In this document: positions 46,371 to 53,170 of the stretch, one piece after another
Layout: each line of letters opens with the position of its first letter
How positions within the stretch are numbered: position 1 is the stretch's first letter
NCBI GenBank assembly: GCA_022969175.1
Contig: JALJPB010000024.1
Location: 1-53,170, forward strand
Source: Colwellia sp.
GTDB taxonomy: Bacteria > Pseudomonadota > Gammaproteobacteria > Enterobacterales > Alteromonadaceae
Reading direction: 5' to 3'
DNA length: 53,170 nucleotides
Notes under the pieces: model-generated
Database searches by the model: none
What the model was told of the DNA's origin: nothing
What the model saw: the letters and a program-made list of their open reading frames with translations, nothing else
Translations under genes and position numbers: made by a program

Positions 46371-46977
46371 GGTTAACTCTCCTCTGAGTTTTGTAATTGT
46401 GATTCTTCGTTTTTTATATTACCGACTTTATGGTAAGAGTATTTTTGTAAATAATTCGAAGATTTATGGCATAAAAAATATTGAAACAAATGGTGTTCTT
46501 CAGATAGGCTTGTTTAAAAATGGCTTAGTGGATAGTTCTGATAAAACATTACTAAGAATTGAAGGGAAATTAATATGTTCAGGTGATGTTCAAATAGCAT
46601 CAGGATGTCGGATATTAGTTGGAAAAAATGCCGTTGTAACTATAGGAAACAGTTATTTAAATATATTTACTCAAGTTGCTATTTTTCATGGTTTAGATAT
46701 CGGTGATCATTGTGCGATTAGTTGGAATGTGGAATTTCTTGATGAAGATTTCCACAAGATTAATTATAAAGATAAACGTGCGAAAAAAAATCGAATATTA
46801 ATTGGTGATCATGTTTGGATTGGTGCTGGTGTTAAAATATTAAAAGGTAGTGTAATACCTAATGGTTGTGTCGTAGCTTCAAATTCAGTTGTATGTAGTA
46901 CCTTTTTAGAGGAAAATACGTTAATTGCTGGTAACCCCGCTAAAGTTATTAAATCTAATATTCATTGGGAGAAATAA
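46339..46977 (+). CDS. Hexapeptide-repeat (LbH) acyltransferase
   Basis: Second LbH acyltransferase of the locus, 212 residues. Its N-terminal helix part (LSFVIVILRFLYYRLYG) may sit on the membrane. Hexapeptide turns are visible in VTIGNSYLNIFTQVAIFHGL, IGDHCAISWNVEFLDEDFH, ILIGDHVWIGAGVKILKGSV and ASNSVVCSTFLEENTLIAGNP. The FLDEDFHKI loop carries the likely catalytic His. O-acetyl transfer to a sugar of the repeat unit is the likely job. Its start overlaps wzy by 32 bases. Confidence 0.86.
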   Translation: MVTKIKNLYHKVNSPLSFVIVILRFLYYRLYGKSIFVNNSKIYGIKNIETNGVLQIGLFKNGLVDSSDKTLLRIEGKLICSGDVQIASGCRILVGKNAVVTIGNSYLNIFTQVAIFHGLDIGDHCAISWNVEFLDEDFHKINYKDKRAKKNRILIGDHVWIGAGVKILKGSVIPNGCVVASNSVVCSTFLEENTLIAGNPAKVIKSNIHWEK

Positions 46978-47245
46978 CATTTTATTTTTCAAAAATAAAC
47001 CTCTCGATTTATGCTGGTTTAAAGTCGGTTAGCTCTTTAAATTCAGAGAGTTATTCTTTCTAGAAAATCTATACTTTTACTCACTCAGATATAATTTAAG
47101 ATAACAGTATTTTACCAGATAAAATTATTTCTGATTAAAATTTAAGGGGCCATTGAGTTTAATTCATAATTATAAGTGAATAATTACATATTATTTCATT
47201 AAACGTTTTTCTATTTTTCTAAATAACAAAGGTAACTACCAAGAC

Positions 47246-47995
47246 ATGGGTTTAATATCAATTATTACAGCTACTTATAATTCATCTGACACTGTTGAAA
47301 AAACTTATCAGTCAATCAGAGAGCAATCTTATACGGAATGGGAATGGCTGATCACCGACGATTGTTCAACAGATAATACCCTTGAAATCATAGAGGGCAT
47401 TAGTCAAAAAGATTCAAGAGTAAAAGTTTATTCTAACCCTGTTAATTCAGGAGCTGCGGTCTCTAGAAATAATTCACTAAATCATGTTGCTGGCACCTTT
47501 ATAGCCTTTATTGATAGTGATGATTTATGGCAACCTAATAAACTCGACAAGCAACTTGATTTTATGGGAAATAATATTGATTTTTCTTTTACCGGCTATG
47601 GCTTAATCGATGAGCAAGGTTCACAACTTGATAAATTTGTCGATATCAACCAATCAGGAGCTTTTGGTTACCATGATATGTTAAAGAAAAAGGCGACTTT
47701 AGGTTGTTCTACGGTAATGCTTCGACGAAATGCATTTACAGATATTTCGATGCCATTATTACGTACTGGCCAAGATTATGCTACTTGGTTAAAGCTATTA
47801 AAGTCAGGAAAAGAAGCTCATTTACTAAACGAAGTCCTTACTCATTATCGGATCATGCCAAATTCAATTTCTAGAAATAAATTTAAAAAAGCCAAAAGAC
47901 AATGGCAAATATATAGAGGTGTAGAAAAACTACCTTTATTAACGTCAGTAATTTGTTTTTACTTTTATGCTTATCGCGCGGTATTTCGTAAATAA
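47246..47995 (+). CDS. GT2 family glycosyltransferase
   Basis: GT-A, inverting, 249 residues. Clear GT2 motifs: ISIITATYNSSDTVEKTYQSI, WLITDDCSTDNTLEII, and the metal-binding IDSDDLW; then GQDYATWLKLLKSG, the acceptor-side QDY/ED-like motif, and a C-terminal hydrophobic segment (LTSVICFYFYAYRAVF) that may attach it to the membrane. AAGG lies upstream of the ATG. It is set apart from the preceding gene by 268 bases with no gene, so it may have its own promoter. Resembles TuaG-type enzymes. Confidence 0.9.
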   Translation: MGLISIITATYNSSDTVEKTYQSIREQSYTEWEWLITDDCSTDNTLEIIEGISQKDSRVKVYSNPVNSGAAVSRNNSLNHVAGTFIAFIDSDDLWQPNKLDKQLDFMGNNIDFSFTGYGLIDEQGSQLDKFVDINQSGAFGYHDMLKKKATLGCSTVMLRRNAFTDISMPLLRTGQDYATWLKLLKSGKEAHLLNEVLTHYRIMPNSISRNKFKKAKRQWQIYRGVEKLPLLTSVICFYFYAYRAVFRK

Positions 47996-48392
47996 ATTTA
48001 GGGTGCATTATTAAAATAACAGTAATTGGTCTCGGGTATATTTTCTTTTGACTTTAAAATAAGTACGTTGCTGTTAAGTCATTGCACTTGATAATGTAGA
48101 GCGTACTAAGTATATCCAAACCAATTAAATATTCAGTGAATTTTTAATCTCTAGATTTTCATCATTTAATTTTTGCTATTTCTTGGCGGACTTTATTTCC
48201 CTCAGTTTCCCCGTTGTTCTTATCAATAGTTCAATTTTAAAAGGCTACTAAACCTAATTCTGGCCAGAAGTTAACTCAATAATTCATTTTAATGATCCTT
48301 TTTTTCTTTGAAATAACATTATTATTTTGTCTTGTCTTAATATTCGTATAAAATACCATTTCCCCAGATTCTAACTTATTGAGTGCTGTATT
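47996..48392. other. Intergenic gap, no gene seen
   Basis: About 400 AT-rich bases between the GT2 gene and the OafA-type gene. I see no protein-like stretch, no strong hairpin and no convincing promoter; TATAAAAT near 48348 could be a -10 box but lacks a well-spaced -35. Confidence 0.5.
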
Positions 48393-50309
48393 TTGCTATT
48401 TAGAAAAGATATAAATGGATTAAGAGCTATTGCAGTTATCGCCGTAGTATTATTTCATTTTAATGCCTCTTGGATGCCAGGCGGCTTCGCTGGTGTTGAT
48501 GTGTTTTTTGTTATTTCAGGTTTTTTAATGACTGGGATAATATTTAGAGGTATAGAGCAAGAAAATTTTTCTATTTTGAGTTTTTATCTAGCTCGTGCCA
48601 ATAGAATCATTCCCGCTTTAGCTGTGCTTTGTTTTATTCTGCTTATTTTTGGCTGGTTTTACCTCAATCCAATAGATTATAAAGCGCTTGGAAAGCATGC
48701 TGTTAGCAGTATAAGCTTTTTATCTAATATTATATATTGGCGGGAGGCGGGCTACTTCGATGCATCTTCACATGAAAAATGGTTACTGCATACTTGGTCA
48801 TTATCAGTTGAATGGCAATTTTATATAATCTATCCATTGGTACTTGTTGCCATGCGGACGTTTATGTCTTTACAGAAGATGAAAACCACTGTTTTAATTG
48901 CAGCTGTATTAGGCTTTATTTTGTGTATTATCGTTACCTACCAATGGCCTGAACCCGCTTACTATTTATTACCTACTAGAGCTTGGGAGATGATGATTGG
49001 AGGTGTAGCTTACCTTTACCCTTTTAGACTGCAAGAGAAAAGAAAAAAACTAGTAGAATGGTTCGGTTTTTCCCTAATAATTAGTTCTTACTTGTTAATT
49101 TCAAAAGAAAGCCCCTGGCCTGGTTATTTAGCTATATTTCCAGTAATCGGGTCATTCCTCATCATTCAAGCGCAACGTAACGATAGTCTCATTACCAGCA
49201 ATTCAGTCCTTCAGAAGTTAGGAGGATGGTCATACTCTATTTACCTATGGCATTGGCCGGTTGTTGTTTTTTTAGCATATTTCGAATTGCATGATTTAGC
49301 AATTTTTGGTGTTTTAGTTTCAATAATACTCGGTTACTTGAGCTACAGTATGATTGAATCTAATACTTTTTTTAGAACTAGGAAAAAAGCTAGTCTACTG
49401 AAAGATATATTTTTATCCAAATCATTATTTTTAGTTTGTATTATCGGGATAACTAGCTCTGTAATTCATATTAAATCAGGCCTGTCAGAGAGAGGGGCAT
49501 TACAAGGAACCCCCTTTAATCAAGCAGTTCAAGATCAATTGGCTGGACCAATATGGAAGTATACAAATAATCAACTTTGCTTAGAGCGTTATCCATATGA
49601 CAAACTAAGTGAGTTAAGTTGGTGGTTTTGTATACAAAATAATGATGCTCCGCCAACTATCCTTATTTTAGGCAATAGCTTTGCAAACCAGTTATATCCA
49701 GGTTTTATTAAAAATGAAAAACTAGCAAGGCATACCATACTTTCCATAGGGACATGTGGTGTCAACTCAGCACCTGCATCGAAACCCTCTAGTCCTTGTT
49801 TTGGCTCAAGGTTAGCAGATCAACAGTTGTTTATTGATGAAATCATTAAAAAAAATAATAGCTTGGAATTAGTTGTTATCGATGGACTGAATCCAGAGAT
49901 TAATAATGAATCGATTAATGATTTAAAAAACAGAGTAGATTTTATCGAATCTTTGGGGGTTGATGTTATTGTTTTTACTCCTCATATTAAGCCTAAGTTT
50001 CACCCTAAATCTTGTTTCAGGATCCCTCTGTTAGAAGGTTTTGGCAAAAAAGATTGCTCATTCAATTTAAGTGAAAGAAATAAAGTATATGAAAACTTCA
50101 TTCCATTAATAAATGAAATATCAAAAAGTAATCCTGAGGTCATGTTTTTTGAACAAAATGAAGTCTTTTGTCCAGATAATAAGTGCTCATATGTTTTAGA
50201 TGGTTTGCCGTTACATCGTGATGCTGGTCATACATCAGAATATGCTTCAATTAAACTACATGAGCACTTTACCAAGTGGTTGTTTAATAATTATCCTGCT
50301 ATTTTTTAG
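48393..50309 (+). CDS. OafA-type acyltransferase with C-terminal SGNH domain
   Basis: Acyltransferase-3 membrane enzyme (about ten segments, residues 1-370) fused to a periplasmic SGNH domain (about 400-638), the OafA layout for O-acetylation of surface glycans. The AT3 part shows RKDINGLRAIAVIAVVLFHF (Arg and catalytic His), GFAGVDVFFVISGFLMTG, LHTWSLSVEWQFYIIYP. The SGNH part has ILGNSFANQLYPG and DGLPLHRDAGHTSEYA. The start is a TTG at 48393, weakly supported by upstream GAG. It is separated by gaps on both sides, so it is probably its own transcription unit. Confidence 0.92.
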   Translation: MLFRKDINGLRAIAVIAVVLFHFNASWMPGGFAGVDVFFVISGFLMTGIIFRGIEQENFSILSFYLARANRIIPALAVLCFILLIFGWFYLNPIDYKALGKHAVSSISFLSNIIYWREAGYFDASSHEKWLLHTWSLSVEWQFYIIYPLVLVAMRTFMSLQKMKTTVLIAAVLGFILCIIVTYQWPEPAYYLLPTRAWEMMIGGVAYLYPFRLQEKRKKLVEWFGFSLIISSYLLISKESPWPGYLAIFPVIGSFLIIQAQRNDSLITSNSVLQKLGGWSYSIYLWHWPVVVFLAYFELHDLAIFGVLVSIILGYLSYSMIESNTFFRTRKKASLLKDIFLSKSLFLVCIIGITSSVIHIKSGLSERGALQGTPFNQAVQDQLAGPIWKYTNNQLCLERYPYDKLSELSWWFCIQNNDAPPTILILGNSFANQLYPGFIKNEKLARHTILSIGTCGVNSAPASKPSSPCFGSRLADQQLFIDEIIKKNNSLELVVIDGLNPEINNESINDLKNRVDFIESLGVDVIVFTPHIKPKFHPKSCFRIPLLEGFGKKDCSFNLSERNKVYENFIPLINEISKSNPEVMFFEQNEVFCPDNKCSYVLDGLPLHRDAGHTSEYASIKLHEHFTKWLFNNYPAIF

Positions 50310-50783
50310 AATGGTGTTGATTTTTTGAGGGCTGAGCTCTATTTCTATTAGGCTCTGGCTTGAATTACTGCTTTCATGATTTGTGAAGTGAACAAGTTTT
50401 ATTTAATATGTCACTGACGTGGTTTAATGCAACTGTTTGTTTTTTGAGACTAAAATAAATTTGAGTTAAAAAAAACGGAATCAAAATAATAGACAAGGGT
50501 AAAGTTATCCCTAAGTTAGTAAAATTAACAATGTTGATTTAGTTTTGTGCTTTCTTACCGTTATGAGGTAAAATTCCCGAATCATTATTACTTAGGTAAA
50601 ACTGGCCAAATCATGTTATGTCTTGGCTGTAGCTAAAATAAATAATGGGTTTAGATATTAGTCACAAGGTCTTTTTGTGATAAATAAAACTGACACAGCT
50701 CAATGATATAAAATCACTGGCCTTAGCGGCAAATATCATGAAGGCTCATATCAAAATAGTACTCTTAATATAAAAGGCACAAT
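50310..50783. other. Intergenic gap, no gene seen
   Basis: About 470 AT-rich bases between the OafA-type gene and ugd. It holds a small inverted repeat TCACAA...TTGTGA (near 50661-50679) but no clear terminator or protein-like frame. The promoter of ugd is presumably here. Confidence 0.5.
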
Positions 50784-51950
50784 ATGAAAATAGCTATTGC
50801 TGGCACTGGTTACGTCGGCCTCTCAAATGCAATGTTACTTGCTCAACATAATGAAGTTGTAGCTGTAGATATTATTGAAGAAAAAATAAATTTACTTAAT
50901 CAACAAAAATCACCTATTGCTGATGTTGAAATTGAGGAGTTTTTATCCAATAAAAAACTTAATTTTATCGCGACATTAGATAAAGAGTTAGCCTATTCAG
51001 GTGCAGATTTTGTCGTCATTGCAACACCGACAGATTATGACGTTGAAACTAATTACTTTAATACCTCGTCAGTTGAAGCTGTTATTGAAACCGTTTTATC
51101 TATTAACCCAACTGCAATTATGATCATTAAATCGACTGTACCTGTTGGTTATACTCAAAGTGTAAAAGAAAAGTTTAATTGCGAAAATATAATATTCTCT
51201 CCTGAATTTTTACGTGAAGGCAGGGCATTGCACGATAACCTTTATCCATCGCGTATTATAGTCGGGGAGAGAAGTGAGCGCGCTAAAGTATTTGCCAATT
51301 TATTAGCTCAAGGTGCGATAAAACAAGACATTGAAATTCTATTTACCGACTCTACTGAGGCTGAAGCGGTAAAATTATTCTCTAATACTTACCTTGCCAT
51401 GCGTGTCGCATATTTTAATGAGCTAGACAGTTATGCTGAATCACATGGTCTAAACTCTAAACAAGTTATTGAAGGAGTCAGCTTAGATCCCCGTATTGGC
51501 AATCATTATAACAACCCATCTTTTGGTTATGGTGGTTACTGCTTACCAAAAGATACCAAACAGCTTTTAGCCAACTATCAAGATGTACCTAATAACCTTG
51601 TTCGTGCCATAGTTGAGGCAAATAGCACTCGCAAAGACTTTATTGCGAACTCAATTATCAAGCGCAACCCTGAGCGTGTTGGTATATATCGACTTATTAT
51701 GAAAGCAGGCTCAGATAACTTTAGAGCATCTTCCATTCAAGGTATTATGAAACGCTTAAAAGGTAAAGGTATTGAAGTTGTTGTCTATGAGCCGGAGCTC
51801 GATGATGATGAATTTTTTCATTCTAAAGTCATTAAAAATTTAGCTGAGTTTAAACAATCTTGTGATGTCATTGTTTCTAATAGAATGGTTGATGAAATTC
51901 AAGATGTTAAAGAGAAAGTTTATACTCGAGATTTATTTGGTTCAGATTAA
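50784..51950 (+). CDS. ugd: UDP-glucose 6-dehydrogenase
   Basis: Oxidises UDP-glucose twice to UDP-glucuronic acid. Motifs: [19 protein letters not shown] (NAD site), [31 protein letters not shown], and catalytic C253 in [15 protein letters not shown]. Its 388 residues equal the E. coli Ugd length. It is more distant from the TviB-type enzyme at the other end of the locus, which acts on UDP-HexNAc. It closes the polysaccharide locus and ends in a region with a bidirectional terminator. Product likely feeds GlcA into the glycan. Confidence 0.96.
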   Translation: MKIAIAGTGYVGLSNAMLLAQHNEVVAVDIIEEKINLLNQQKSPIADVEIEEFLSNKKLNFIATLDKELAYSGADFVVIATPTDYDVETNYFNTSSVEAVIETVLSINPTAIMIIKSTVPVGYTQSVKEKFNCENIIFSPEFLREGRALHDNLYPSRIIVGERSERAKVFANLLAQGAIKQDIEILFTDSTEAEAVKLFSNTYLAMRVAYFNELDSYAESHGLNSKQVIEGVSLDPRIGNHYNNPSFGYGGYCLPKDTKQLLANYQDVPNNLVRAIVEANSTRKDFIANSIIKRNPERVGIYRLIMKAGSDNFRASSIQGIMKRLKGKGIEVVVYEPELDDDEFFHSKVIKNLAEFKQSCDVIVSNRMVDEIQDVKEKVYTRDLFGSD

Positions 51951-52234
51951 GCAAGTTCGTCATGTACCTCGTCGCTGGTATAATGGATAAGTGATCATTA
52001 ACCTCCCAATGATATTTTAATCGGCTATCTAAGCCATACTCAACCAGTGCTAGTTATTCTTGGTTAACACTGGTTACAATATATAATAAGACGGTATCCA
52101 CAGCACTTTAGCTTCAATACACGAGTTATTTAACGCCATTCTATTTTTGAACCTTTACATAACCATATTCCCGATAAAGTACACCGCAACTCTTCACTTT
52201 GTTGGATTCAACATTCTTTGCTAAAAAAAACAAT
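51951..52234. other. Convergent intergenic region after ugd
   Basis: No gene seen. An 8-bp inverted repeat AACCAGTG/CACTGGTT (52042-52075, loop of 18 bases) could form a hairpin in the ugd 3' leader. The terminator described separately follows. Confidence 0.5.
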
Positions 52235-52270
52235 AAAAAAAAGGTCATAATGAATATGACCTTTTTTATT
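52235..52270. terminator. Bidirectional rho-independent terminator
   Basis: GGTCATA and TATGACC arms with a five-base loop, flanked by eight A on the left and six T on the right. It can terminate both ugd (+) and the converging secretin gene (-). Confidence 0.88.
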
Positions 52271-52296
52271 TATTATCATTACAACAGGACTAAGTT

Positions 52297-53170
52297 CTAT
52301 TGATTATTCGTGCCGGTAGATTTTTGTACGTCACTATTCATCTTATCAGCTAAAGGAAAGCTATATAAATCTAAGATTTTATTTTTGAACTCGTCAATTT
52401 CACTGACATCTTTAATGACTCTAGAGGTAATTAGCATGATTAATTCAGAGCGAGTATATTTGTCAGACTCTGAACTAAACAACTTGCCAATAATAGGAAT
52501 TGAACCTAGAATCGGTACCTGATTACCGGTACCATCAAGATCTTCACGAATAAGGCCGCCTAAGGCAACCGTTTGCCCATCAGCACTGTATATATCTGTG
52601 GTAATGGTTCTGTTGGTTATTGTCGGTGTGGCTACTTCAAAGCCTTCAGTCGCTTTCGCTGCGCTGCTACTCATCGATATTTTTAAGTTAATTAATCCTT
52701 TAGCATTTATTGTCGGCGTAACTGAAACTTGAATACCTGTGGTGACGTATTGTACTGAATTGGTCACCTTATCGGTATCGCTGGTACTGGTTTGAGTAAT
52801 AGTAGGAACTTGATCACCGGCATTAATATTTGCAGACTCGCCATCCCTAACAATTAAAAAAGGTTTGGCCAGCACTCTCACTTTAGTTTGTTTTTCCAAG
52901 AAAGACATAGCAACTCGCCAATCACCGCTGATTGCTGAAAGATCAAAACTACCGGCAGAGCTTTTAAAGTTTGCATTTAGCAAGCTGTCACCGCCTGTAT
53001 GTCCTTCAGAGTTATAAAACCAATCAATGCCTGAGGCAACATTATCAGACAAGGTTACTTCGGCAATAACAATATCAAGAATAACTTGGCCGGGTAATTG
53101 GTCAAGTTTTTCCATTAACATCATTACTTTTCTATATTTATCAGCGGTGGTATAAAAAATCAGCGCATTT
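52297..53170 (-). CDS. Secretin family protein, C-terminal part (5' end outside window)
   Basis: C-terminal part of a GspD/PilQ/MshL-type secretin forming an outer-membrane pore. The frame stays open to the window edge: codons upstream of the ATG at 53124 read NALIFYTTADKYRKV, a secretin N3-type repeat ending, so that ATG is internal. Then LPGQVILDIVIAEVTLSD, VRVLAKPFLIVRDGESANI, GDQVPTITQT, and the secretin signature QTVALGGLIREDLDG with VPILGSIPIIGKLFSS and a typical end LIMLITSRVI. A hydrophilic tail of about 40 residues follows. Whether it serves type II secretion, a pilus or glycan export cannot be decided from the part seen. Confidence 0.9.
   Translation of the reverse strand, partial: NALIFYTTADKYRKVMMLMEKLDQLPGQVILDIVIAEVTLSDNVASGIDWFYNSEGHTGGDSLLNANFKSSAGSFDLSAISGDWRVAMSFLEKQTKVRVLAKPFLIVRDGESANINAGDQVPTITQTSTSDTDKVTNSVQYVTTGIQVSVTPTINAKGLINLKISMSSSAAKATEGFEVATPTITNRTITTDIYSADGQTVALGGLIREDLDGTGNQVPILGSIPIIGKLFSSESDKYTRSELIMLITSRVIKDVSEIDEFKNKILDLYSFPLADKMNSDVQKSTGTNNQ

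Noticed and set aside
50661..50679. TCACAA...TTGTGA as a CRP site before ugd
   Set aside because: The half-sites face the opposite way from TGTGA-N6-TCACA and the spacing is wrong.

Overview
The window is an AT-rich chromosomal segment of a marine gammaproteobacterium. Flagellar and chemotaxis gene order, a ParC/ParP polar array system, MotC/MotD-type stators and cold-adapted, AT-rich proteins suggest Alteromonadales, most likely Colwelliaceae. That placement is inferred from gene order and protein resemblance, not from a search. No tRNA, rRNA, CRISPR array, transposase or integrase was seen.

Region 1 (1-19449, all + strand) is a polar-flagellum and chemotaxis block. It holds switch proteins fliM (5' end outside the window) and fliN, export gate genes fliO-fliP-fliQ-fliR-flhB, then flhA behind a good sigma-54 type site. 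These are followed by the flagellar placement pair flhF and flhG, sigma-28 fliA, cheY-cheZ-cheA-cheB, a motC/motD stator pair, parC, parP, cheW, a terminator, and a DUF2802 gene. Together they build the flagellar motor, set its polar position and number, and fix the chemoreceptor array at the pole.

Region 2 (19450-27365) is housekeeping. On + lie mlaA, ribH, nusB, thiL and pgpA. On - lie serA, rpiA, a 5-formyl-THF cyclo-ligase gene and a POT peptide transporter gene. Two non-coding repeat elements mark it: a tandem repeat joined to a two-hairpin element between pgpA and serA, and a MITE-like imperfect palindrome of about 160 bp upstream of the transporter.

Region 3 (27876-51950, all +) is a Wzx/Wzy-type surface polysaccharide locus. 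It starts with a long SLBB export protein without a lipobox, UDP-HexNAc dehydrogenase and epimerase (tviB/tviC type, giving UDP-GalNAcA), Wzz and the initiating transferase WecA. After a 730 bp gap come GDP-fucose genes (gmm, gmd, fcl), a Wzx flippase, a pyruvyl transferase, four glycosyltransferases, a probable Wzy, two hexapeptide acyltransferases, an OafA-type acyltransferase with SGNH domain, and ugd. The predicted glycan starts on GlcNAc-P-P-undecaprenol and could contain GalNAcA, GlcA and L-fucose, with pyruvyl and O-acetyl groups. No Wzc/Wzb kinase pair and no ManA/ManB/ManC genes are present. Intergenic gaps are long and AT-rich and hold probable gene remnants, a strong palindrome and a well-supported 24-codon small ORF.

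Region 4 (51951-53170) holds a bidirectional terminator and, on -, the C-terminal part of a secretin that runs off the window.

No clearly new defence or mobile system was recognised. The most notable points are three copies of an acidic motif in the CheA linker, probably connected to ParP; an NPNH instead of NPTH cleavage site in FlhB; the small ORF coupled to a glycosyltransferase; and the repeat elements.
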